A stretch of 64,000 bases of DNA from Calliphora vicina (GCF_958450345.1 NC_088780.1:131888226-131952225), one strand, 5' to 3'. Positions 34,693-45,790 are shown, numbered from the stretch's first letter. The notes: generated by a model not told the origin, from the letters alone. A program made the numbers and translations.

Positions 34693-34962
34693 GACATAAA
34701 ACTTTGTACGTTTATATAATTCATCAGTATAAACAATCTGAGAAAAAAGAAAAACAAAATTTTTTTTGTGCATGAATGTGTGTTTTTGTATGTACATTTT
34801 TTCTTTGTGGGTTTGTTTGAAGCCTATAAACGGCGAAACGGCTAGACCGATTTTCCTGAAATTTTCACACCGTCTTTCTGTGTGTATGAAAGGAATTAAA
34901 GGATACCACTTATTAAAAAATTTGAAGTGGGCGAAATGCCACGCCAACCTTAAAAATAAAAA
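34693..34962 (+). repeat. Helitron-like family fragment
   Basis: The block CGGCTAGACCGATTTTCCTG AAATTTTCAC near 34843-34872 resembles the GGACCGATTTTAATGAAATT block of 62447-62470. The spanning ORFs on both strands lack motifs. Confidence 0.4.
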
Positions 34963-34970
34963 TACAGTTC

Positions 34971-35643
34971 CAAGGCGAATTTATTGTACAGGTGGCGTTG
35001 ATATTACAACAAGTACAACATTGCAAAAACAACATTGTGTTTTATTGTTGCTTGGGGGGCAAATGTGTCAAAAGCAAATGTGTCAAAAGCAAAAATTTGT
35101 GAGAAAAAAAAAACAAAAATAATAATAAAAAATTTTGAAAACTAACAAAAAATAATAAATTTAATAAAAAAACAAAAAAGTAAATAAGCCTTTACATATT
35201 TTTAAAATGTTTTGCGGTGCAAAACAAGATAACTCCAAGGCGGACAACTCCAACAAGAACATATGTACCTCCAAAGAGGATGTGCCTAAGGTCTGCGAAA
35301 CGAAAAGTGGTCCGAGCAAACTAGAGCTTGTCGGAAAAAGTCCAGACTTCAAATTTTGCTCCACTTAAGCCGGCGGGCATCACCTGGAACGCATAAGAAA
35401 CTACCGTTTCCCGGTTTTTGTTTTGTTTGCATAGGCAGCAATTATTAATTTCATTTTATTACACAAAAATAAATTTCAAACAATTTAATTAACTTTTTTT
35501 GAAATCGAAAAGGTAAACAAAACAACTTTTGACATAAAATAAATTCGCCTATATACAACTTTTGACAAGTCGACCACAAAGGCGAAGAAAAAAAAGTAGA
35601 TCAGCTGTGCTGTTAACGCCACCTGTAAAGTAAATTCGCCTTG
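34971..35643. mobile_element. hAT MITE with 8-bp duplication, carrying a GC-rich ORF
   Basis: 673 bp. Ends CAAGGCGAATTTA and TAAATTCGCCTTG (imperfect further in: ACAGGTGGCGTT and AACGCCACCTGT). Duplication TACAGTTC at 34963-34970 and 35644-35651. It lies inside T1. The centre is markedly less A+T-rich than its surroundings and contains the 53-codon ORF at 35207-35368. Confidence 0.85.
35207..35368 (+). CDS. 53-codon ORF inside a hAT MITE, unknown, possibly captured host sequence
   Basis: Not recognised. ATG at 35207 to TAA at 35366-35368, reading MFCGAKQDNSKADNSNKNIC and ending SPDFKFCST. The product would be Lys/Ser/Asn-rich with four Cys and no membrane segment or signal peptide. Codon usage includes GTG, GCG, CCG, AAG and CTT, and the stretch is visibly richer in G+C than the A-rich DNA on both sides. 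The same richness continues past the stop to about 35420, where CATCACCTGGAACGC is in frame. This looks like an exon fragment picked up by the transposon rather than transposase. Alternatives are a relic hAT exon or chance. Upstream A-rich sequence shows no promoter. Confidence 0.3.
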   Translation: MFCGAKQDNSKADNSNKNICTSKEDVPKVCETKSGPSKLELVGKSPDFKFCST

Positions 35644-35999
35644 TACAGTTCCTTCCTTGTAATTGACATGTTAAACTCTAAATGAAATAAAATTCGTTGA
35701 GGCAGAAAGTGGCAGCTAATTTTTTACACATTAAAAAGCTACATATATATAGATGACGACAACATAAAAACTAAAGCTTATATATATATATATATATATA
35801 TTATATTAATTCCTGTTGTTCCTATAAGGAGCATAGGGCCGTAAACTAAAAACTAAAGCTTAACTCTGTTAAATTACCATTTGAAATTCTAATAGAATTT
35901 GGACATTGAACAAAAATTTCACATTTAAAACACACTTGTATATAATTGCATTTTTTTTCTAAACAAAACATATTTTATGAAAAATTTAAACACTGATTT

Positions 36000-37680
36000 T
36001 TATACCATCCACCACCATAAGTGGTGAATGAGGGTATATACATATAAGTTTGTCATTCCGTGTGTAACATTGAGAAATATTCATCAAAGTATATATATTA
36101 TTGATCCTTATCAAATTCTAAGTCGATTGAGCTATGTCCGTCTGTCTGTCTGTGTAAAACACGCTCACGTCCAAATAAGCAAACAAAACTGGAAAACTTG
36201 CAAGAAAAATTTTTATTGTTCAAAATCGGTTCAGTGGAACCAGAGTTATGAACCAAATTGTGAGACAACCTAAAAAAACTTGATAATTTTAAAATAGTTT
36301 TTGTTATTTGTGCAAATATATTGCAGATAATACCATCAAATTTTACACACGTTATTTTTATGTTAAAAGAGACTAACTCTGGTGAAAATTATAAGAATCG
36401 GTCCATTATTTGTCCTAGCCACCATACAAATTTCTTCCCGAAATATGGTTCTATGGTCTGTAAATGCCTACAAAATTCCAGTTTCAGGAAAACTAAGTTT
36501 CGTGCTTAAAAAAATCACAACACCAAATCTTTTGTGGATCGGCCCATATTTGACCATTGCCCCCATATAAAGTTCACTTCCGAAAATCACTTAAATAAGC
36601 ATAAATGTCGCTATTAAGTTTAAATTCGTCATAAATAAAAAATCATAAAAAATCCCCATATATACCAAAATCGCTATAACTAATTCTATGAAGATCGGCC
36701 AATAATTGGTTATAGCTCCCATATAAGGACCACTTCCGAAAAACACATTAACATAAATAAAAATCTAAAAAATATCAATATCAACACAAAATTCTACACA
36801 AATCTCTAATTTATATTTAGAAATCATACTACAGGATTTTTTGAATATCGGTCCATATTTGACCATAGCTCCCATATAAGGTCCACTTCCGAAAATCAGT
36901 TAAGTAATCATAAATCTCGTATAAATACCTTTACCATGACAAAATTCGACACAAATAATACTCATATGCAAAGAAATCACTGTACCAAATTTTACGCAGA
37001 TTGGCCGATAATTGGCCATAGCTCCCCTATAAGGCCCATTTCCGAAAAAGATATTAACCTTAATAAATATTTAAAACAAATTGATATTAAAATGAAATTA
37101 CGCACAGATCAGTAATTTTTATCCAGCAATCATACTACTGAATTTTGTGAATATCGGTCCATATTTAACCATAGCTCCCATATAAGGTCCACTCCCGAAA
37201 ATCACTAAAATCCTCAAAAATTTCTTACAAATTTAGTTATCAGGTTGAAATTCCAAACAAATTTGTTCAATATATACAAAAATCGATGTACCAAATTTTA
37301 CGATGATAGGTCCATAATTGGCCATAGCCTCCATATAAGAACCATTTCCGGAAAACACATTAACCTGCACAAATATCCAAAATAATCTGTACTCAACCAA
37401 ACTTTTACACCGATCAGTAATTTGTATCCAAGAATCGTACTACAAGATTTTTTAAATATTGATCCATAATTCGGTCCATATAAGGTCCACTCATGTTAAT
37501 ATCGTTGTTTATATGAAATTCTACAAATATAGCCCTCAAATACTTAAGCCCATAATAGGTCATAGCTTCCATATATTGAACCAAAATAGTACACAGATCA
37601 AATCATACTACTGAATTTTGTGAATATCGGTCCATAATTGGCAACAGCTCCCATATAAATACATAAAAATCACGTTAAAA
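36000..37680. mobile_element. DINE-1-like element, subfamily A/B mosaic, long copy inside T1
   Basis: Begins TTTTTATACCATCCACCACC ATAAGTGG with TTTGTCATTCCGTGTGTAAC and the core TGTCCGTCTGTCTGTCTGTG at 36136-36155. It is followed by at least six ~150-bp repeated blocks containing GGTCCATATTTGACCATAGC and TCCCATATAAGG with CACTTCCGAAAA. The ORFs in it are repeat shadows. Confidence 0.65.
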
Positions 37681-37789
37681 TATTTTATGACAAAAAAAAA
37701 ATATGCCGTTATGTACTATGGACACTTGTCAACCAACATATTACCATACAAAAAATTAGCTTTTAAAGCATTTGGACCACTGTGATACA

Positions 37790-38298
37790 GTTAGTACAAA
37801 CTTGTGTGTCGTTAATGTAAAATATGGAACAAGAAAACAATTTGTTCCTTGTTACTTAATAAATAATGAAGATGTTTGAATGATTTAATAGTTTCTACAA
37901 TAGCTTACAATTAAGATTAATTACTCAATGTGCTAAAATTAAAAATACTTATATAGTATTTATATGATACTATCTATATTCCTTTTATCTATTGAATTTG
38001 TTTAACTTTAATACAAATTAAAGTTATCGAAAATGTAGAGTGTTTGCAAAAAAAATAAATAAAACATAATAAATTTCAATTAAATGCTTCCGGTTACAAA
38101 TTTTTTGTTAGTCGTAGAAAAAAACTAGAAAAAAAAGAGTAAAATTCAAAGTGTGGGCTTAAATTTACTGTGTGAAATTAAGCCATTGTAGACACATGCT
38201 TTAACAAATCCCACTACATCTATACATTATTTGTGTTTTACCAATGTATCCACAAAAATCCTTTAGCCTTTTTTCAAATCATTGCTATAGCAGCAGTG
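37790..38298. other. Unassigned sequence between T1 and T2
   Basis: A+T-rich, about 500 bp, no recognisable gene or repeat end. Confidence 0.5.
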
Positions 38299-39328
38299 CA
38301 CAGTGGTTGCGCACATACGACAAAAATAAAAAATATGTTGGTAATAAATTGGTGGTCTAGCGAAATAAATAGTCGATAATGTTGTAAAATTTTTCTATTT
38401 TAATTTTTTTTTTGGTAATTTCTAACGGTACTTTTGAAATAAAAGAAATTGAAATGTGAACATGCATAAATAAAAGTAGCTCGTTAAAAGAAACGCCAAT
38501 ACAAAGTAAAACTTCAATTGTTAAAGTATATATGAAAAAAGTGTCGAAATAAAATGATTTTAAATGGAAATTATAGTGGATGGTATGTGAAATATTTGTA
38601 AGAAATATCAAGTGTGTAAATTGTGTTTTGGCTTTTTAAAAATATAAATCTAAAAAAAGTTATTTTTTAACATAATTTGCTAAACTACCTTAAATTGACT
38701 TAAAGTTTTAATTAGTTTCCCAACCGAATCCAATGACCAGATTAGTGGCTGAATGTTGGTACATGTGTATAGTTTATGATAATATATAATTTAGCTGCAG
38801 GCTTTTGCAGTTTTTTAAATAATATTCAATATACTATGTCCGATAAAGTCCAATTACTGGAGGACATTTGTATGGGGGCTAGGTGAAATAATAGACCGAT
38901 TTCAGCCATTTTCATTAGGCTTTGTCCTTGTGCCGAACAAATTATATGTACCAAATTTTATTGAAATATCTTCAAAATTGCGACTTGTACTTTGCGTACA
39001 AGGGTTACATGGACAGCCGTCCAGCCAGACGGACGGACAGACGGACGTCGTTTAATCGACTCAAAAAGTGATTCTGAGTCGATCGGTATACTTTAAGGTG
39101 GGTGCTGGGACAATATTTTTGCCCGTTACAAGCATCTGCACGAACCCAATTAACACTCCCCACTATGGTGGTGCAGGGTATAAAAATGGGCGGTAGGTGC
39201 ATGAGACCATGCCCATTTTCTCAGAACATCGTTTTAATGTCACCATAAATATATTGTGTAAGTTTTAAGACTGTATATTTATTCTTACTATTTTTGTCAC
39301 TCTCTTCCATACAAGTGCAACCACTGTG
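38299..39328. mobile_element. Transib-like element T2 with RSS-like asymmetric ends
   Basis: 1030 bp. Both ends start CACAGTGGTTGC and are flanked by CAGTG (38294-38298 and 39329-39333), a 5-bp duplication. Left end: heptamer CACAGTG (38299-38305), 14-bp spacer, ACAAAAATA (38320-38328). Right end, minus strand: CACAGTG (39328-39322), 24-bp spacer, ACAAAAATA (39297-39289). Known Transib ends carry CACWRTG and 5-bp duplications; the paired nonamer-like motif at two spacings recalls 12-RSS and 23-RSS. The interior is non-coding and contains a DINE-like segment (38835-39186). Confidence 0.6.
38835..39186 (+). mobile_element. DINE-1-like segment, subfamily A, inside T2
   Basis: Contains GGAGGACATTTGTATGGGGG, a GACGGACGGACAGACGGACG run (inverse GTCY core) at 39029-39048, and the end CACCCACTATGG-type block CTCCCCACTATGGTGGTGCA at 39157-39176 with GGGTATAAAAA. 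It matches 30915-31223 closely. Confidence 0.75.
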
Positions 39329-39333
39329 CAGTG

Positions 39334-40153
39334 TTGTAGACTGAATGTAGTACATAGTTAGAGTTCATATTCTATGGAGTGGCTTTGAAGTAAGTGCAAT
39401 TTTCTACACATGAGGAACAAAACTCTTGGTTTTTGTTCATTTGTTTCATTTCTGGTTCATAATATTAAATTGAATCTATCACAGCAGGCTGCCATCAATT
39501 TTATTTATTTCCATACCACCTTCTCTCATTCCACTTTTAAATTCTTGCAGAAAATGTTTAAAACTGAGCAGACTCTTTAGGAATTAAATTATCTATTGGT
39601 TGCTGGGAAGTGTGAGTATGCAAGTTTTTTCCTTATTTGAGGGGGATGGCAAACATCACCATGAAGTTATAATGAAATGAATGAATAGAAAAGGAAAAGA
39701 AAAAACCTTGAAGTTAAAATCAGGACACCATATGAAATGTAATCATATTAAAATGCCACGCAATTGACATGTCAATGAACGAATTTTTTGGCATGTCAAC
39801 GTTTGGATGTATGTATATATGGATACACTGTTTTTGTTTGAACAAGTTGAACAAATATTAAACAGGGTTGCTTGTAATTAAGATTCATTTAAATCGGGAC
39901 AAGGCCTCAAATTTGAAGCATGGACTATATGGTGATGCTATCTATCAGACCACATAGATTACTGTTATCCAAAGCCCTTCTCCTCGAGAGTCTCTTCTCT
40001 GATACGATAAGCTTCTCCATTTATATAGACTACTCTAAAAGGAGGATCGAGTTGTTGGAGGTGTATACATCCAGAAATTTGGGATAAAAATTTGGTTTAT
40101 AATTTAAAATGGATGTAGTATTTTTCAGCTATAAAAAGATCGGCTAGTGACTT
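39334..40153. other. Unassigned sequence
   Basis: More balanced in composition than most of the window, but no frame gives a recognisable protein and no repeat end was seen. Confidence 0.45.
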
Positions 40154-40529
40154 ATGGCGTTTTCTTTTCTGACACAAAATGTTGCCAACATATTTTGTAC
40201 CATTTATTAAAAGTTACCCACACCCTCATAATGATTTACATTTTTAACGATCACAATAGAACAAAAAACATTACCATTATGCAATTTTCTTTTACGTACC
40301 TTTTAAATGTTGTAAAACTATACATTTTGCTGTTTAAAAAGTGTTGCATTTTTAACCCTTTGATAAAATTGAGGATGAAACGTGTAGCATATCTTCGGGG
40401 TTTTAGGGCAACATTATTTGAAAAGAACACGATATAACCTTACCAAACTACATTTGTTTTAGAAAAGAACACAGAAAAGGGTAAGAGGCAGAGTAAAGGC
40501 ATCTTTTATGCCAGAAAAGAAAACGCCAT
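40154..40529. mobile_element. TIR MITE (ATGGCGTTTTCTTTTCTG ends)
   Basis: 376 bp with inverted ends ATGGCGTTTTCTTTTCTGAC and CAGAAAAGAAAACGCCAT. No target duplication could be fixed. The plus-strand ORF 40147-40437 runs across the left end and is not considered a gene. Confidence 0.6.
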
Positions 40530-40619
40530 TAGATATAACATAATAGCGGGTAGGGATATTGTTATATTGAGTCTGATCCAGGAATGCCGGTCATAACACA
40601 GGGACATAACAGGCAACTG

Positions 40620-40800
40620 TGTTGGAGGTTGTCTCACATTTTGGACCGTAACTCAGGGTCTACTCTAGGCATTATCGTACCATCAACAGACAGACGGGCG
40701 GACACAGCTAGATCGTCTTAGAATTTTATAAGAATTCATAATATTTTTTTGAATAGCAACCACCATAAAAATGGGTACGAGTTATGTTTTGGTTTCTATT
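40620..40800 (-). repeat. DINE-1-like fragment
   Basis: Contains ACAGACAGACGGGCGGACAC AGCTAGATCG (inverse GTCY core, near 40689) and AACCACCATAAAAATGGGTA near 40761, the typical end region. Truncated. Confidence 0.6.
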
Positions 40801-41479
40801 TGTTGTATATTTAGTATCAGTATTTGTAAATGGTAACTCTATCCACCCAACACATAACCCAATATGAATATATTGAAAGTAGCAGGAGCAACAGTAAAAA
40901 ATGTTAATAAGCCACCATTGAGTGGTTGGTTTTTCCTTACAACATGATATTTTGGGTTAATTTGTGTGCTTGTATGTGGCATTCAGAGAGAAAACAAATA
41001 ATAATAAGTGAACGAACATCCATGGGTGGAGAAGGTCACAACACACAACACATACAGTACATAACGTTCATTTTTTATCGTCTGCCACTTTAATTACCCA
41101 ACATTTCAACACACAGTCGAACAATCAAATAAACGAGGATTTCCCAACAGCTCCTGGCTCCATTTCCACATTGATTAATGTGTTTGCAACTAACCCACTT
41201 TCATGGAGATGGGGTCAATTCGCATTCGGTGTTCGTGGCTATTTGTTTTACCAAAATGTCTAGCTCAGTCAATGTCCAGTTAGTCATACCATTCTCATAA
41301 TACGTGCGAAATTGGTTAGATTATTTTTCTTCTCTAACGCTAACCACAGAAAATTGGCTAGATACAAAAGTTATGTAAGTCCAATGTTAGTTATCCTTTA
41401 GTGATGGTTTGAAACCAGTAATAATTCAATTTATTTGACATTGTCGGTTAGTATTAGTGTCATTGTATTGATCCAAAGA

Positions 41480-42140
41480 TTAACAAATTAATTATGGATT
41501 TAAACCCGGCCAAGATACATCCTTTGCACAATTCTAACAATACTACTTACTAGCCCATATTCCAACAACATCTCTTTCCATCTATGACATCACAACTTTC
41601 ATGTAACATGCTTTCTTCATGGCTTTAAGCAGAGTGCTGATGTTCAGATTCCAGAGCAGTTGAGAAATTAGACCTCCATATGGCCAATATATTCGAGGCG
41701 TATAGAGGAGATTTAATACTCCTGTAATTTAAGAATTTTCTAACAAATGAAATCAGTGCATGATAATTTTTCAGTTGTTTCATAGCATCAATAACTGATC
41801 CAGGTTTGAACTGTTGAGGGCACTCTCTATATCTAGGAATAGTTCAGTTATGATGCTCTATGGATAGCTACCGAAACTGTAGATCTATATTTCGTGTAGA
41901 CATTTAGCTTCTAGATAGAATAACTAGTCTGAGAGATGATCTAATATAAATATCAATGATTCCTTCCAAAGGTTTAAGTAGAAAGAAGGAGGTGTTTATT
42001 GGTCTGAAATCGTTTGCCTTGAGAAGCTTACTCTCCTTTTGAAACGAACGCAATCTTTTATGCTGTCCATTTTGATGGAACATGAGGAAATTGAAAAGGA
42101 TGAAAGCTTCTAACTGGCCAGCGTTTTGAGATATCATATG
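41480..42140 (-). pseudogene. Non-LTR retrotransposon reverse transcriptase relic
   Basis: Minus-strand reading gives, in several frames, HVPSKWTA then KIAFVSKGE, KANDFRPINTSFFLLKPLEG and IIDIYIRSSL. This matches the LINE pattern in which a K-V-x-F-I-P-K stretch precedes FRPISLTSFLLKTLE. Further on come FLDIESAL (the first catalytic Asp region), then a G-G-L-I-S-x-L-L-W-N-L-N-I block (usually GGVLSPLLWNL) and YMKVVMS, where the second catalytic motif ADD would follow but a stop occurs. Frameshifts are frequent. It is a 5'-truncated, dead copy of an R1/Jockey-type element. A piggyBac-like element is inserted about 20 bp beyond its upstream end. Confidence 0.75.
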
Positions 42141-42159
42141 AATACATTTTTTGCTTTAA

Positions 42160-43013
42160 ACCTTTCGGGACTACTGGGATAATATGTCCCAGCAATTTTC
42201 AAATGTCTAAATAATACCTAAACCATGTTTAAGAGTTCATTATAATATTTGAATAAAAACAGTACGGTACATGTCAGCGTACTCATGCAGCTTGAACATG
42301 AAACTGCTCAAATTTCATAACATTGTTGAAATATTTGAGCAGTTTGGAAGTCGGCCGCACAGAAGTGTACAAAAAATTGAGGGAAATAAATCTGTAACTT
42401 CTAAACGCTTAGTCTAATTAGAATGACATTTGATGTGCGCAAAGAGGAAGTCTTGTCGAGTTCAAGCTTTGAGTATGGACCTCACAGCCAGGGGATTCCG
42501 ATTTCAAAAAAAATACAAATAATAACTCTCCTTGTCAATTAATTATCTCTTAGCAGATATTCCTATTTGAAAATTAAATTTTAAAAATTTTTACCCACCT
42601 TACTCCAGTTTTTTGATATCAGAGGGTCCAAATATTTCCCGTATTTCTCCATTTTTATTTTATTAGACCAGTATGCCAGTAGAGCATACTGGCCTTCACT
42701 TGGTATCGAAAAGTGTACAAAGCTCAGGCTGAAACAACGCTTTGTGTTACAAGTGTTTTGGACCATTCCACAAATTAAAGCCGGGCTTGACCGACCATAT
42801 TACTTGTCTAATTTCGAATCACACATCTAGAACACTGATTCCGATTATATGTACCACGACATGCTTATTGGGATTATATGTCCCAGGATAAAAGGACGAT
42901 TTCAGGATTTCTGAGTATGCAGAACATAATATTTTTTCCACATCTTTTAGAATATGCAAAAATGTCTACCATATATATTTTGGTTCTCAAAATAAAACTC
43001 CGTCCCGAAAGGG
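42160..43013. mobile_element. piggyBac-like MITE (TTAA duplication)
   Basis: 854 bp. Ends ACCTTTCGGGAC and GTCCCGAAAGGG, flanked by TTAA at 42156-42159 and 43014-43017. A second inverted pair, GGGATAATATGTCCCAG (42176) and TGGGATTATATGTCCCAG (42869), lies just inside. Inside is a DINE-like end (42781-42808, inverse of ACAAGTAATATGGTCGGTCA). A perfect hairpin CCAGTATGC/GCATACTGG is at 42669-42693. No transposase. Confidence 0.8.
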
Positions 43014-43017
43014 TTAA

Positions 43018-44769
43018 ACTTAAATGAAAATGTCTGTCTTTAGGGTAAATTGACTGTCTGTGGTAGAAGATAGGATGATATTGTTGGACTTGAAGATAAA
43101 ATCGTACCAGTGCATAAGTTTCTCTAGGTTTGTATTTAGCAATGATTTACATCATGGAATCCATGAATTTCTCTGCAATTTCATTTCATTCCATCATGTG
43201 GACTTAGCATTACCTCATCTGATAGTGTTCATATGGTATTCCTCAGTTGCTTGAGCTAAGACGTTTCATAGTAATTCAACTGGAAATGCTATGGTGGACC
43301 TATCGTCAGTAGCAGAATTAGAGATTTCTTTCATTTAGGAAATAATTTTAAGAATGTAACTAAAAATAGAAATCGTAGTCAATATACATGCGATTAGAGA
43401 GTAGAGTACCTTTCGATACTGTCCAATTACTGATCAAGTTTGAATATTTGTCGCTAATAGGGTAATGTCGAGAAATTCTCTTGTGTTAGTCACACTAAAG
43501 GTTGGTTTATTACTCCTATTTACTACTGTAAATTTGTTTAAACTTTGCAGAGCTGCCCTGAACTGTCAAAGTTATAATGTAGTTTAGTCGGCAATTGATA
43601 TATATAAATCTGCAGGGTTAGGATAACAAGTTAAGGTTTTTTGCTTTGCAGTATTTTGTGTTGAAATTGTGCTCATACCAGTGCAAAGTGTTTGCATTTA
43701 TTTGCAAACAGAACTGCATCATCACAATTCAGTCAGTTCGTATATTTCATTTCAATGGATGTGAATCCTTGTGTGGCTATGTGAATCCTTGTTTGTACGA
43801 GTATTTATTTTTATTCGCCTGTTGCATTACATTTATTGTACTTAGTATTGTAGTACATATTTTTGTGTATTGTATGCGAGCTTATAATCAGTGATTTACA
43901 TTTTGAGTAGGGGAATTGCCTAGTTCTGTTTTTCCTTGTTTTATTTAGTGGTATGGAATCTTTGTTTTTTTTTTTTTTGGTATTTTATTTGCTGTACACT
44001 TTTTGCATACAAAATTACAATATGTATTTTGGTTTAAAAGGATAAAACATACACAAATATACGCAATGGATTTAAAGCTGTTGCATTGTTGAAATGTTTT
44101 ATGGAGCATGAAATTTTGGTTTAAATAATTCCATAGTTTATGCAACATTTAATTTTAAATGCGATTTATGACAACAGTTTTTTAGACAAATTAGAAGATC
44201 AAATCAAGTTGCTTCAAAAAAATAACTTTCGTCTCTTAATAAGATGATTGGGCAGGTCTACATGAGAATTTTTTGGGTTTGGAGTCATGGCTAAGAAGAG
44301 AGAGAGAGAGAGAGTCTAATACCATTCATCCGCTTTAGCTAGTTGTTTTGGATCTACTATCATCGAGTAATTGTCTGCATTATATAACTATTTAAAAGTA
44401 ATTTAGGCTTTGTAATACCTCCCCGATCAATATCAAAAACCTTTAATGATTTCAAATACAACATAAAATTCCACTAAGAATCCTTTAAATTTCATAAAAC
44501 CAGATGGAGACGGGTGTTTAGTTTAGTTCGGAAGGGCTATGCACTATGTGCACTATGTTCACTTTAGAATGAAAAAGTATGACCTTCCTGAAAGGGGGCT
44601 ATATGAAGAAAAGAAGGAAGGTTGTGTCTTAGAGATAGCAAAAGGGGAAACAAAAAGAAAAATATAAATCTGTATAAAGAGGAAAATTGGTTAAGATTTT
44701 AAAGTCACTGCAGAATATCCTTTAAATAGCCAACCTATTCCCCTGATAAAACCTAGTATGTTACTCAAT
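43018..44769. other. Unassigned sequence
   Basis: No gene recognised. Small features: a direct repeat of ATGTGAATCCTTGT near 43757 and 43780, and a GA microsatellite at about 44299-44314. Confidence 0.45.
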
Positions 44770-45065
44770 GTTACTCAACAGCCAGCAACACTCCTACGTT
44801 CATCTATAATCCTGTTACCTAGCCATTTAAATCTATGTGCTCTATTGTCTCCAACTCCTCTACATCCCCACACACCCTACTAAAATCCTGTGTTATTATC
44901 ACATTTACCTATGAAGGCCTCAATTGAGCAGTGACCGGTTATCACTCCTACTAGAATTCTGAGACTACACCTATCCAAACCAATTAGTGTTTTGTTTGCC
45001 TTTGCATCCAGTTTTGGCCATAAGGCTTTGGACACTTGACAATACGTCCTACTATTTCAGGATTG
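44770..45065 (-). pseudogene. LINE RNase H / C-terminal zinc-domain relic
   Basis: Minus strand from 45060 reads RTYCQVSKALWPKLDAKANK, then TLIGLDRCSLRILVGVITGH and CSIE in one open frame. After a frameshift it reads RVCGDVEELETIEHI (about 44880-44834), with RFKWLGNRIIDER near 44800. These match the end of the RNase H domain and the following Cys/His motif in I/R1/Loa-type non-LTR elements, where LRxLVGVxTGHCxIGRH and CRxCxxxEEETxEH are conserved. It lies upstream, in minus-strand order, of the reverse transcriptase relic, so the two belong to separate or rearranged copies. Confidence 0.78.
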
Positions 45066-45180
45066 GTTGGTGAAGTGCGAGACGGGTGTTAATAGCCTGC
45101 CTATTCCATGAACTAAGTCAAATCATAAATGTAAATTTTTTTATTTTTTTTTAGAAATTTCAAAATTAAATAATTCTTAA

Positions 45181-45560
45181 AGGATGAATTTGAATTCCAG
45201 GAAAATGGAAGAAGATGGGCTAATGGAACTTGTTGATGTGGTGTAATCTATGGCCATAACATTTAACAGAGCTAGATTTGATATTTAAAAATTTAAATTT
45301 CTTGGGAGTATGAATTTGAATTCCTGGAAAACTGGAGAAGATGGGCAGATTAGCTGAAAATCTTCATTAAACATTTTTAACAGAGCGAGTTTTGATACAA
45401 TTTTTTTTTTCATTTTTACAAAAATCATAACGCAATATTCATGATAGGATGAATCCGAATTCCAGAAAATCTGGAGAAGATGGGCGAATGGAACTTGATT
45501 ATCTTAGAGATAAGCTGTCGCACTTCGATAATCATGGATAATCAGTAACAGAGCTAGTGA
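45181..45560. repeat. Three tandem ~130-bp units
   Basis: Units begin GGATGAATTTGAATTCCAGG at about 45181, 45307 and 45447. Each has a GGAGAAGATGGGC block and an AACAGAGCTAG block. No coding potential is evident. Confidence 0.7.
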
Positions 45561-45569
45561 TGATTCAAT

Positions 45570-45790
45570 TTTTCGAATCAATATTGATCAACATAGGATA
45601 TTTGGAGAAAATTTCATCCCCGTACGTCCTTTCCTCGAAGCTCTATCGTGCCAACAACAGACGGATGGACATAGCTGGATCGCTTTAGAATTGGGCCCAG
45701 AATATATATTATAATTTTTGGTTCTACGACCAATACTTCGATATGTTACTAACGGAATGACAAACTCAAAGTGTATGAAATTATGAACTG
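45570..45790 (+). repeat. DINE-1-like fragment, inverted
   Basis: Contains CCAACAACAGACGGATGGAC ATAGCTGG, GGGCCCAGAATATATATTAT and GTTACTAACGGAATGACAAA, the inverse of the subfamily B core (TTTGTCATTCCGTTTG and GTCY). Ends eroded. Confidence 0.6.

Larger units (their letters stand above)
33938..37784. mobile_element. Transib-like element T1 (CACAGTG ends, 5-bp duplication)
   Basis: 3847 bp. Both ends read CACAGTGGTCCAAATGCT inward (18 bp identical) and are flanked by ATACA at 33933-33937 and 37785-37789. A 5-bp target duplication plus the CACWRTG terminal heptamer fits the Transib superfamily, the relatives of RAG1. At the left end an A-rich AAAAAAGTC follows after a 23-bp spacer. The right end has no such A-run at that spacing. 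No Transib transposase is present. The interior holds two hAT MITEs and a DINE-like element. Confidence 0.65.

Noticed and set aside
34579..35122. Overlapping 122- and 118-codon ORFs
   Set aside because: They cross boundaries of two independent hAT insertions, so they cannot be ancestral genes.
36028..37080. ORFs with recurring IGPLF and IGPYLTIAP peptides
   Set aside because: They are translations of the ~150-bp DINE-like repeat blocks and recur wherever those blocks do.
37740..37784. RSS-like nonamer at the right end of T1
   Set aside because: After the heptamer the 23-bp position is T-rich, not A-rich, and the 12-bp position has only a weak AAAA; not supported.
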